A stretch of DNA of 64,000 bases from Triops longicaudatus (lineage: Eukaryota > Arthropoda > Branchiopoda > Notostraca > Triopsidae), in assembly GCA_022885665.1 (NCBI GenBank), contig JAGQDJ010000015.1:252955-316954 (forward strand), written 5' to 3'. The position numbers were made by a program, and so were the translations under genes. Positions 36,413 through 48,339 of this stretch are shown here, in pieces (the first letter of the stretch is position 1; each line of letters begins with the position of its first letter). The notes under the pieces were generated by a model. The model did no database searches. It had not been told where the DNA came from and worked only from the letters and a program-made list of their open reading frames with translations.

Positions 36413-39140
36413 GTATGGTGTCAGTGGTTTGCCATCCGATCTAACTATTAAAGAATAAATCAGCACAACGTTGGCGTTGCTTGATGAATAAGAATGCATA
36501 GACCTAAAAAAAATGGCAGCCAACCCGTAGTAAGTTATATGTCCATTGTTAGAAGGTCCTCTGAATCAGTTTGAAGATTGCGTTTAATTCTATTAGTTTA
36601 TAGAAAATAAGGAACGGGGACAAAGATTTCTTTACAAATGAGCAAAGTGGAGCCAAACGTCGCGTCGTAAAGAAAATGTTCGGAAAAGGGTCAAGAATAG
36701 AAAGTTGAGGTTTGTGAGTGTGCTAGGGTAGATAGAGGTGTTTGAATGTGGCATCATGAAAGCAATCAAGGTGTACCTCGGGTCTAGCCTTGGTTGTTTA
36801 TGCGACTGTCCAAGTTCCCAACCCAACCTTTGGCTGTAGGGTATACGCCCACTTTTATTTGTTCTGTTAGCCTGAACGAGTTTTTTTTTATGTGTGTCAT
36901 GTGTAAGGCGAGAAACTCGAGTTCAGTGAAACTGTCGGAGTGTGTGTGTGGTGGTTGGAAGCAGCAATATGGGCAATAAGGCATCCCAAGGAGCATGATG
37001 TCATAGGTGCAGCTCTATATACGGCCAGAAGGTGGTTAAGCTACAGGTTTCTTTTCCTTTTTTCCTTTTGTAACACTTCCAGACGGTTAGAGACTGAAGG
37101 AGAGCCAATAATCTCCTGTTGGGATGGTTAGAGAACTTGAGCAGCTTTCCGAGTAAGCACTTCAGAAAGGTTAAACGCATGTAATAAATACAGTAGGTGC
37201 TGCGACGTATGACGGAGATCCCTAACATGGTAAACCTATTTTTAAGAAATCCAAATCATTTCCTCCAAATTTTCCCCTTCATGGAACGGCCACTTTTCCG
37301 AAATTTTTCATGCGACCAGTCATTCACCGGATTTGAATTAAGAGCCAAATTTGAAAAGAAGCAAGATTCGGAATCTGTTGGAATTGGAAGTTTGCGAAAA
37401 ATTGCTGGGTGCTTGCAAAATCGGGAGAAAGAGAAGGTTAATAAGGGCATCATAAGGCGAGGGCTAATAGAACACAACTATCAGCGTCTGTACTTGCGTA
37501 ATTTTGCTTACGCTTGAAAGAAGAGTCGAAAGAAAGATCGGTTTTGGTGCTTGGTGTACGAAGTAGCTGCCCAAAATTGGTACGTTATCGCAAGAGGGAA
37601 CAGCCATATACGGAGACAGATTTTTTTGCGGGGACGAAAAATGAGTATGAAGATTGTTAATTCCTTACATGAAAACACAGCATGGACAAGCCTCATATCA
37701 CCGAAGTGGTTAACCTTAGTCGTTATGTTATTTGTCTTGAGGCTTGTGTTGTTAATATGTAAGTGCTTGGTCCTCTGTCTTGATTGCGAGAAGCCTGTTC
37801 CATTGTCATAGGATACTAATAACTTGTTCCCGTACTTTTTTCTCGAATTCTTATCATCAGGTTAAGGATAAGGAACACAAGAGGGCCCGCGGTTCGCAAC
37901 AAGTGCCGCGTTTTCAAAATCGAAGTCTGCGTCGATAAACAATGGTGCGTACATTTTATCAGGAGAAATTCTGTTGTAAGCATCTAGCATGAATTGCTAA
38001 ACTAGAGTGAAACCGTGGGAAGTTTGCGATGGTTGAGTTTGCTTAGTTTCTTTACGTGAATTTCGACAAAAATGCCTCATTCAGTTAACATTTCATTTTT
38101 AAAAACATACTTGCTTGAAGAAACTCGATAAATTTATATTTCGGGAAATATTTTTGCACAATAGATTTTGTATTTTATATATTTTGAATATTGTCATTTA
38201 TGGCTTTTAAGACGTGGAAATTCCCCAGCTTGCGAAGAAACAGAGCCTACCTTCAGTTTGTTGTGTTTAAAAGAGCGATAAAATGCTGCGGCACGCTTTC
38301 ATGCGGGGCTTAGTTAATGATAGTGTCGGATTTCGTGTCAAATTTTTGTTTTCGGCAATGGGAACTGCCGTTAATCTGGTATGATGCAACTTCTTGCCAC
38401 TTGCAACGCGCTAGGTGTTCAGCTTGATTAGGGATTTTATTCCAACCTCATTACATTACCTGTCTTCCCGAATTTGCTTGAAAACGTATGTTTGGGTTTC
38501 TGGTCGCCTTTTTATGTTCTTTCTTTTCCCCCTTTTTGTGCATTTGTGTAGATTGCTGCTCGCACCGGTGTATTCGAGTAGCTCGCCCGACAGAACTGTG
38601 CTTAAAACCCTATGATTTGGTCCTTGCAGAGCATGAGCTACATCACGCTTGAAAAACACAGCATAATTTGCACTGGGTATGACCTTATGTAAATATGGCC
38701 AATTGCATACCACAAAAATATAAACATATAGCGTTGATGTACTGCGATTTTCTTTTTCCGTTCATAAGTGCTTGATAAGTTATCGACATGTTATCTTGCC
38801 ATCAACTGGGTCATTTTCCTCATGTTTCCCCGTTCAGCGTCGTATTCAAATTTTCATTGATTTTAGGAACTTCTGGTTTTACCGGACGTCCGTAAGGATC
38901 ATTTTGCTGTTTTTGTAGGATTAAAAATGCGCCTTTGTGATCCAGTACTGTATCGTTAATGCAGTACTGCCTTTGAGATTCATTTTAGCGTAGTAATACA
39001 CGAGAGAAATGCCTTTGTGCTAACATTATAGCAAGTTCATTAACATCAAATGCCAGAATCTGTATTGCAGTTCTTAATTAAAGTATTTCGGTTAGGGTAG
39101 GAGCTAACTGCAAGCGGAGGGCTAACACTGGCCGGACTGG

Positions 39141-39164
39141 ATGTCCTCTGCCTCCCGACCATGA
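39141..39164 (+). promoter_or_regulatory. overlapping upstream ORF of BCL9
   Basis: ATG at 39141 opens a seven-codon frame (MSSASRP) whose TGA overlaps the main start codon as ATGA at 39161. If this segment is in the mature mRNA, ribosomes terminating there sit exactly on the BCL9 start codon, a layout compatible with reinitiation or start-codon competition. The main frame has an in-frame TAG at 39095-39097, so no earlier in-frame start is available in this exon. Confidence 0.4.
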
Positions 39165-42100
39165 TCAAAGAGGCGAAAGACAAGAAGGACAAGAAAAACG
39201 GCGGCAGTAGCAGCGGTGGAAGTAGTAGTACTGGCAGTAACGGCGGTGGGGGCGCGACCAACAATGGCAACGTTGTGAAAAGCGAGTCAGGATCTGGCGC
39301 CAACGAACCGGCTTCTTCTTCCTCGTGTAATGCCGCTGGGGGCGTGGCTGCTGGAACAGGAAACGCAGCAGGAGCAAGTGGAGGTGGCGGTGGAAGCGGA
39401 CCAGGGACAGGAACCAGTTCGGGGTCAACGCCAGCAGGAACTACTGTGAAGGAGGAGCCTATGACCAACGGAGACGCCCCGAGTTGCGACTCCTCCCCCA
39501 CCCACGGCACGCCCAACGGCTCCGCCTCCCATACGGGTTCGGGAAACGGCGGCCCCAACGGGAACGGTGGCAACTGTGTGAATGTGAATACCAATAGTGG
39601 CTCCAGTGGTACAGTGAACAATGGCAACGTGCCCAACAATGCGAACGGGAGCGCAAGTACGAGTAGTTGCAGTGGAAGTGGACCCCAGGCCAGTACAGTT
39701 TCCGGTAATACCAACAGTGGGGGGAATAACGGTAATGGTGGAGGCGTAACAAGTGCTGGAGTGACAAGTGACATTAAACCAGTCGTGTGCACCAATAATA
39801 ACGTGATGGTCAACGCCAACGGGTCGTTATCCAATAGTTCCGTGGATAGTTTTCTCGCTGATGCCACTCAAGACAGTGAGACATGCTTTTATTTTTTATT
39901 TTTATGTGTATCTATTTATCGTTATTTTGCCGAGCGGGAATGTTTCAGTATTATTGCCTTGGTTGCGTGTAAGTGGAGAAGTTGTATATGACGTGCTTTT
40001 TTTACGAAATATAGTGAAACCCATGGTTGGCGACATGAGTCATGATGGAAACGTGTGCGGGCCTTTATTAGGCTCAATCAAAATGGAAGATCCATCCTCC
40101 ATGGGGCTCGGGGCTGACTTCGGCTCAAGTAAGTTGAAGCAATGACTAAGTTAATCTATTACGAGAAATCTAAACTTTTTATTTTTATATGCTCTTGCAT
40201 TTTTGAAAGTTATCTTAAATTGTGTAAGAGTGTATCTCAAAGTATACGAGAGTAGAGTATCTTACTCGTTGGCTTTTTTTCGAGTTCCAGTGCGTTACTA
40301 GGCTTCTATCTAGTTATCTACCTAATTATCGGTCTGTCTATTTATCGCTATCTTGCACTTTCGCTTCGCTAAATTTTCGTCAGTTTACCCCTTTTCATTT
40401 GCGTTGTTTGTGAGGCAAAAATTATGAAATGACATGTAATCCTTTTGTAGTGAGTGAAGTGTGCCAAGGAATGCCCCCTATGGGTATGGGCATGGGTGGA
40501 ATGGGCGGTATGGGTCCTGGGCCGTCCCCTATGCCTGATATGCAACAGCCTTTACCGCCGAGTGGGAATGGCAATGGTGGTAACCTTGGATCTCACAAGC
40601 AACCCGGCACTATGGACGCTCAGTATATGCAGCAACAATCACAGATCTTCGTCTTCTGCACGACATTGGCTAACAAAGCAGCTGAAGCGGTCTTACAAGG
40701 CCAATTTCCTTCAATCATTGCCTTCCATTGCTCGCAGCCCGGCACCAAGAAATACTTAGAGGTAAACCTCTTTTCGACTTCGCTGTTAGTTGTCTTCTAA
40801 AAATAAACATTAGCTAATTTCTAACGCAATTTTCTGTGCCAGTGTCAGATATTTATGGTACTATTCTTTTCCTGTTTTAGAAACATCCGCTCAAAACGAA
40901 TCAGTTTAGTCGACAAAATCCTGCCCAGTTTCTCAACAATTTGGCCCAAATGAAGCAAAAGGGTGGACCTGGAGGACCCAACATGATGAAACCTCACATG
41001 GGCGGACCGGGAAGTGGGCCGAATATGGGAGGAGGAGCGATGGGTATGGGAGGAGGCTCCTTAGGGGATTTTGTAATGGGACCAGGCCCAATGGCAGGCT
41101 GGAACCAGGTTTGTATTGATTTTTAAGGAAGTGTTGGAAATCAAGCTGATAGGGTTGTGCGGTTTCTTTGCAGAGTGGAGACCCATTGAACTCAATAGCC
41201 AACATGGCTCCAATGGCCGGATCCATGGGTCCCGGACCAAGAATGGGAGGACCTGGACCACAAAATATGGGACCTGGTAACGTTATTTTCGATTTTACTT
41301 AGTTACACTAATCAAGTCAAAGACACTAAGGGCTTATTACGTAATATAACGTCAATTTCGTGTTAGAACCGTTGTTAAAAGGCTATTGTCGTTCAGAGGG
41401 AACTTCGATGTTTTCTCGTGTCGGGCGATAATTGGAACACACTTGGCTTGATTTACTTGATATAAAACAACAAATGACTGAAAGCGATTACAAAGACATA
41501 ATTCTAACAAGCTGCTTCGTAGAAAGTGTGGCTCGTTTTGAGAATAGAAAGGTTCTAACCCATGAATTTGAGAGAGTTTCGGCTTGTAAGGAAATCCGAA
41601 AAGTTTCCAGACCAGGTAAACAGCAATCAGAAATACTGGACAAAACTTTGTATCACAAAAGTGAATCCTGTACCCTCTCAAGACCTTGGTGGGCCAAGCG
41701 CTGTCGTTTTTCACACTAATGGCTGTACTACAGGTGTAAGAAAGAGTATACCACGCTTGTCAGTGAATTGACCGGAACAGTAACCTCAGTTCTTGATATA
41801 TTTGAAAAATTTCTGGCTAAAACAAAGAGTATCTCATGACGAAAAATTAGTTAGTGCAACTATTTACTAAAGTAAGTCTGCTTAAAAAACATCACTTTGC
41901 CAGATTTTTTTCCTAAACGTGAGCCTAGCCATTTGTCTGTCTAAATTCAACTCAGTGGTAAAAGATAACTTCTCTTAAAGGGTAACAAGTATAAAGTTTT
42001 GAGACTTGAGATATGAGTAATTAAGATTAAGGTTACTGCGTTTTGATAAGCCGCGTTGACATCAGAAACATACATTGAAGCGTTGATACTAGAAAAACGA

Positions 42101-45100
42101 AGGCTATTGTAACGGTTCTTCATTATTATTATTAGGTGGAGGTATGATGCCCTGTTGTCCCGGTGGGAATCACAATCACGGCCAGCATAACCACGGAATG
42201 GTCTCTTGTGGGCCATCAAGTGGTCCTATGCCGAACATGGGTGACAGCAATGCGGGTCCCAGTCCTTGTCCTCCGTCCAGTGGACCCATCAATATGGGTC
42301 CAGGCAGCAAAGATGGTGGCCCTATGGGCCCAGGACCTATGATGACTGCAATGCCAAGTAGCAGTCCGATGTCAATGGGAGGGGGACCAAACAGACAAGG
42401 TCCTAATGGTCCTGGCATGGGGCCGAACATGGCAATGATGCCAGGAAACATGGCGATGCCACCTGGTAATGTCTTTCTTCCGTTTGCTCGCCTTGTCCCC
42501 CTGTCTTATGTATTCAACTATTGTTTTGCAATAGATGCAGTAATTGTTTTCCATAGATAGTATCAGACAGAGCTTCAAACCAACTAATATTAACGTCAAT
42601 CGGCGTAGAAAGAAAATCATACATTTGTGTGTTCATGTAGGTGTGATAGTACCTGATGAAAATCTCACACCGCAACAACGGCAGCACCGTGAAGAGCAAT
42701 TAGCCACCATCCGAAAGATGAAACAACTTCTTTTCCCAGAACAAGGTCCGGGTTGTCCGCCTGATATGACAGGAGGGAACGCAGGGCAAGTTCACAGTCC
42801 TTGCGTGCCCACCTCAGGCGGTCCTAATCAAAATACTGGAATGGGCGGACCTAGCGGTGGTGCAGGAGGGACTGGAGGTGGGCCTGGAAGTGGAGGAGGA
42901 GGACCAGCAGGAGGAGGTCCATCGTCCGGTGCGATGATGGGTGCTAGTCCTGGGCCTGGTTCACATCCCGGTAACGGTCCGAATGGACCCAATGCCATGA
43001 TGATGAACCCATCTAACATGATGATGGGCCAAGGGGGTGGCAATATGATGATGGGACAACAATCACCCATGATGAACCCCTGCCAGGTAATTGTTGGGAG
43101 AAAGCTTGCTAAGTGATTTTCTTATTTTTTTATTATTTTATATCTCTTTTTTACCATTGTATTTTGTAGTTCTGTTTGTAAACTAATACAACATTTTCTA
43201 TAGAATATGCCGGGGCCTATGATGATGCCTGGCAACGGCCCGCCAATGATGGTGAACCAGAAAGGCATGATGATGGGACCTGGCTCAGGTCCAGGCATGA
43301 TGGGACCAGGGCCAGGGTCAGGCATGATGGGCCCTAATAGTTCCGTAGCGGCCCAGATGGAATGGCAGAAGATGCAAGTGCAATTTTTTGATGATCACCA
43401 AGGTCCACCTGGGTCTCAGAACCCCCAGCAGCAACAGTCTCAGCAGCCGTCTCCCCACCAGCAGCAGCAGCAACCGCCGCCCGCTCAACAACCCACCCAA
43501 CAACCGCCATCGCGGAGTAAGAAGAAAAACGCGAACAATAACAGTAACGCAAATATGGTCAACAATGCACCGGGTGGTAACGCCCCAGGCAATCAAATGA
43601 ACATGGGAATGGGGATGGGGATGCCCAACATGGGGATGATGAACTCTGGCCCCGGAAACGGAGGTATGAATATGAACATGGGCATGGGCATGGGATCCAA
43701 TGGACCTAGTGGACCAATGGGTATGGGCCATGGGCCTATGGGTAACATGGGAGGACCGAACGGGCCTCATATTGGAAATCCCATGGGAGGAATGGGAGGA
43801 CCGGGAATGATGATGGGTGGAATGAACATGGGAATGCCCATGGGGATGGGGTCAAGTTCAATGATGGGCGGTGGACCTAGTAACAGTCCCAACAACGGAC
43901 TCGGACCTCGGATGGGACCCGGCAACATACGAATGCAAGGACCACCTCCTCCGTATCACCAAACACAGCGATCAGCTAGCGTACCTGGTAATTTAAAAAA
44001 AAAATAATAATGTGGTAGTCGTTTATGTGCTTCAGATTGCTTTTGATTGTACAATACTCAGTAAATTGTCAGTTTGTTAAAATCATCGAAAAGTATCCTA
44101 AGATTTTCAAATTTGTGAAAAAAATTAACGAAAAGAATTAACGGAAAGCATCAAAAAATCGTAGAAATAATGTTTCTGATTGTTGCACACATTCACGTGT
44201 TCTTGTCTTTTACGACATAATAGGAAGTATGGGTAGTCCTAGCGGAGGTCCGAATTCGCCGTCGCCAAACGCAGGTTTGTCGTTACCTTCTCCCAGAGCT
44301 AGTTCGGGTCTCAACTCCCCTGCCGATGGTGGCGCAGGTCGAAGCGGTGGGTTCAATCAACGGTTGTCAGGTCCTGGCTCAGTCCAAGGTCCCAGTCCGT
44401 CCAACCTTAACACACCTTTGGATTCGCCAAATCCGAACGCCAGTGCACCTCGGTCTGTTAATCCTAGTAATCCTGGTACGCCTCTGGCCGGTCCTGGCCC
44501 ACCTCATGCATCACCCGGGATGCCCGGTTCTATGGGCAGTTCCATGCTACCTGGTGGACCCACTCAACCTGGTAAATGGAACAACAGTGATAAGCTAATT
44601 ATGTTAATATATATGTTAAGAACAGCTAAAAATATAGGTAAATAATAATTGAATATCAGTAAAAACAGATTTAAAGAAAAATATTAAACCTTCAAATGTA
44701 GGATTATATGCATTTAATTCTGGGACTCTATTAGTTGAAGTAGGGGCTTTGGCGTACTTACAGCTTAAGAACCCGGAAGTATAATACTATTTCGTTTCAA
44801 CTTTTGACTTCGTTGTAAAATTATGTGATTTTTCTTCGTTAGTTTATTTCTTGTTCGTTGTTGTTTTTTCTCCTTTTAGTGTTTTACTTATAATTTCTTT
44901 ATTCATTTTTGTTGTGTTAATGTGTCTATAATGTATGTATTTTGTGTGTAAAGCTTTCAGTTTATGTGTACTTTCTATCATTTCCAGCTGACGGAATGTT
45001 CGGGAGAACGTTACAGTCTTTTGCACAGCAAAAGCAACAGCAAGGTCCCGGCTCAGGACCTACCGGTAAAACGGAGCCCAATCTCATGCCAGTGCCCTCG

Positions 45101-48100
45101 CCTCAGCAAATTCAATACCTCAACGCTTTTGAAGGTCAAGAATTGACAATTCAAAAGCAACCTAACACATCCCTCAGAGACTCCGACATCTTGTCTCCCT
45201 CCTTACCTCCTTCCTCTATGGACAGTGGCATGCCAACTTCCACGTGTACAGATTCGCAAAACCCACGCATGTCCGGACCCAACACCCCACTCACCCCTTC
45301 CTCGAGCGCCAACGAGAACAACTTACCTCCGCGTTACCCCGGCAACGGACCTCATACACCCCACACGCCAGGGCAAAGTTTTCCCGTGCCCAGTCCGTCT
45401 CCTGCGGGCAGTATGATGAACCCCCATACGCCTGGAGCAAGTGGAATGGATAACAAAACGGCTAGGTTTCCTGGACCATCCCCTCAGGGCAATCAAAACG
45501 GTCCACGAACACCAGGAGCCATGGATATGCCGCCCCGGACGCCGGGAGTGGACAGTCATCCGCGGTTCCCTATCCAGAGCCCGCTCATGAACACGTTCCC
45601 CAACGGCCCCAGTTCCGGTGGGCCGGGCTGTTTCCCACCCAACTCGGTGGGCGGAGGACCGATGAAAATGTCACCGCCACAGTTTCCCGACCTTTCGCCG
45701 CCCAGAATGTCAGACATGGGAGGGAGTGGAGGACCTTTCGGAGGACCGTGCAATCCTAATGATAACATGCCTTTAATACCGGGACCTAATAGCGGTAGTG
45801 GTAAAGTGAACCCTCATTTTGACCCCATCACCTCCATGGCGCAAATGTCGCAGCAGTTAACGAACACTGTGGGCGGAGTTGGACCGAATGGTTCTCCTCC
45901 GCCTCCATCATTGCAACATACCGGCTCGAGCATGGTGAACAATTCCTCCGTTGGCTCCATGAGCTGTTCCATGGGTAATATGGGACCCGGTATGGGATCT
46001 GGACATGGACCCAATGGACCCATGGTCAACTTCAGCTCATCTATGCACGGAATGCAGGTAAGAATATATTTGTTTGTCTTTATTAACTGTAGTTCGCTAT
46101 GGTGATTTAATTAATTTTTTAAGTGTTTTAATGAAGTCGTTAGCCTTTATTAAGAAAGGTTATAACGTTTCGAAAGACATTGTAATGCCTCTTCATTGTG
46201 ACGTCTTCTTTTGGGTTACAAACCCGGATAATGCAAATGCATTTCACCTACCCATTTCACCGTTAGTAGTTGCGTAATAGTCTAGCCATGAAGAAATATT
46301 ATCCGAAAACAAGAGGAACTTCTTTCCTTAGTAAGCTACACTCAGTAGGCTATGTAAAGGCTGCTGTCAACAGGTCATGCCTACGGTGAATTCATATTTA
46401 ATAAAACGAAAAGTAGAAGCTAGTTTGTAGGTTAATATAATGCAGGAATGAGTGGATAGGAACTAGGCAATCTGATATGGTGTACTGAGTGAGGTTAAGA
46501 TTTGTTTGCACCGCACTGGATTTTTAAAGGAATTCAGTATTTAAAAGCCCAATTAAAAATTGTTTATTTTTAAAAAAAATCTTTACAAATTACAAGTAAA
46601 TGTTCTTCTTTACGTAATTAATGCATGATATTATATCAGTCAAAGAGCCCGCAATAAATGTAACCATCATAGGCTATGCCTGCGATGGTTTCACTTAAAA
46701 GGATGCAGTATAACCTCGCAATAACGGACTACCTAGACAACGAATTTTTTTCATTGTAGCCAAAGTTAGTAGCCAAATGTATCACTTACATATTTTAATT
46801 TAAACTAAATGAGAAAACGTACATTAGGTGTGAAAACCAGTTCCGTTTACTCTGAATCTGTCATTGATTCTTTAAAAGTGTCAGCTAATCATGAAAATCA
46901 TTTGGAATCCTTACAGGGAATGCAGCAAATGGGTGATAACGGTATGATGGGAGGACCCGGTCCCCAACCAGTCAATAGCACATACGTGAACCCAGCGATG
47001 AACATGCCTCAGATGGGGATGCAAGCCATTCACGGCCACAGTGGTCCCTATAGTCCGATGATGGGAAGCGGACCTAATACCCCTTCGGGTGCTCCTAATC
47101 ACCCGCACGGACCGAGTCCCATGTCCCACACCAACATGGTGATGGGCGGACCTCCTCAACGCGGAACCTCACCGGGTGGACACTACCAGCCCATGATGCA
47201 AGGCCCAGGAATGGGCCAAGGCCCCGGGACTGGCCAAATGATGCAACGAATGCCCATGGGCCGGCCGCCAGGACCAGGCAATCCTGGACCAGGACCTTTT
47301 AACGGTGCCAATGTGCAAGTGAAAGCAAGTGCTCCAAATACTATCCAGTATCTTCCCGCTCGACCGCAAACCACCGCCCCGTCACCTCGAGGGCCACCTA
47401 GTTTGGACTTTCTGCCCAGGTTTCCCATGGGACCCATGGACAATAAAGGCTCACACAATATGCAATATTTCCCCAATGGTGGCAGTGGCAGTGGCATGAA
47501 TATGATGGGCCCAGGGGGTGGACCCATGTCAGGCCCCATGGGCCAAGGACCTGTGATGCCTGGAGGCATGCCTAATATGGGAATGGGAGGACCTATGGGT
47601 GGAGGAATGGGTGGACCCAGTGGTAGCCCGATGATGGGTAGTATGAACGGAGTGATAAGTCCCGGTAATCCTATGAACGGACCGGGAGGAGGCATGGGAC
47701 CTATGGGGCCCAATAACGGAGGAATTGGGATGATGGGCGGTCCCATGGGTGGCCAGGGTATGCCCATGGGTGGAATGCGACAACCGGGCGCTGGGCCAGG
47801 GATGATGCGGCCCCAGATGGGGGGAATGTACCCTGGCGGCGGGAATATGGGCCCGGGTGATGGAATGTTCATGGGAGGACCGGGCGGAAACCCGAATATG
47901 AGCATGAACGGAGCGAATATGAACATGGTACCGACTGGTCCAGGGAACATGATGATGGGAGGTGGACCAGGGGGTGGAGCAATGTTTCAGGGACCGAAAG
48001 GCTCACCCATGGGTCCTGGACCAAACTCGGACCCGTCCATGGGTGGAGCCAACCCTGGACAAGGTGTACCCGGCCCAGGATACAAGGGATCACCCTTCAT

Positions 48101-48239
48101 GGGCCCCACGACGGCCGACCCTAACTATGCACAACAGTTCCATAACTTTCAACAACAGTTATACGCCACCAACACGCGGAGCCAGCTGAATAACCCTGCA
48201 ATGGGCGGAGCCAGTCAGTCGTTCTTTGGACCGAAGTGA
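39161..48239 (+). CDS. BCL9: BCL9/legless, Wnt transcriptional co-activator
   Basis: Eleven coding exons: 39161-39875, 40015-40128, 40451-40761, 40881-41108, 41174-41276, 42136-42465, 42641-43086, 43204-43987, 44224-44571, 44988-46057 and 46917-48239. All junctions are GT-AG and in frame; the protein is 1923 residues, against about 1430-1500 for human BCL9, BCL9L and fly Legless. HD1 lies near residues 335-372 (IFVFCTTLANKAAEAVLQGQ), the Pygopus-binding region in the family. HD2 lies near 607-637 (LTPQQRQHREEQLATIRKMK then QLLFPEQ), the beta-catenin-binding helix. HD3 is near 794-825 (AAQMEWQKMQVQFFDD), followed by a basic RSKKK. Conserved C-terminal blocks are QNPRMSGPN, FDPITSMAQMSQQL (about 1400), IQYLP and NMQYFP (about 1625-1665), and a terminal NFQQQLYATNTR. 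The rest is disordered Met/Gly/Pro/Asn-rich sequence. The protein acts in the nucleus, linking Pygopus to beta-catenin/TCF. Confidence 0.95.
46706..46790 (+). mobile_element. pogo-like terminus fragment in BCL9 intron
   Basis: CAGTATAACCTCGCAATAAC followed by GGACTACC and an AACGAATTTTTT stretch resembles the left terminus of the element at 15301 (CAGTAAAAACTCCACATAAC, later AACGAATAATGGGG). No matching right terminus or TA duplication is visible, so this would be a truncated or decayed copy. The right boundary given is approximate. Confidence 0.35.
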
Positions 48240-48329
48240 AGCAAAAAGGGGCAAAAGTCCTAATGAAGTGTTAGGATATTGAAAACAAAAAGACTTTTAC
48301 GAATGAAAGACAAACTTACTTCATGAAAA

Positions 48330-48339
48330 AATAAATAAA
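48330..48339 (+). terminator. proximal BCL9 poly(A) signal
   Basis: Two overlapping AATAAA hexamers (48330-48335 and 48334-48339) about 91 nt after the TGA stop of BCL9. Use of this site would give a very short 3'UTR. The distal alternative is at 50680. Confidence 0.4.

Larger units (their letters stand above)
35131..39097 (+). other. probable first intron of BCL9
   Basis: About 4 kb between the inferred 5'UTR exon donor and an acceptor-like TTCGGTTAG just upstream of the first coding exon. It starts GC-rich (35140-35440) and then becomes AT-rich. It holds one imperfect hairpin (35773-35835) and one exon-like segment (36261-36412). No other coding feature was seen. Confidence 0.35.

Noticed and set aside
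39046..39867. 273-residue antisense frame rich in Leu, Pro and Val
   Set aside because: It is the mirror of the Gly/Ser/Asn-rich first BCL9 coding exon. Its composition follows from the sense codons and it has no family resemblance.
47183..47950. 255-residue antisense Pro/Gly/Met-rich frame
   Set aside because: It is a shadow of the Met-Gly-Pro repeats in the last BCL9 exon, kept open by GGN/CCN codons.
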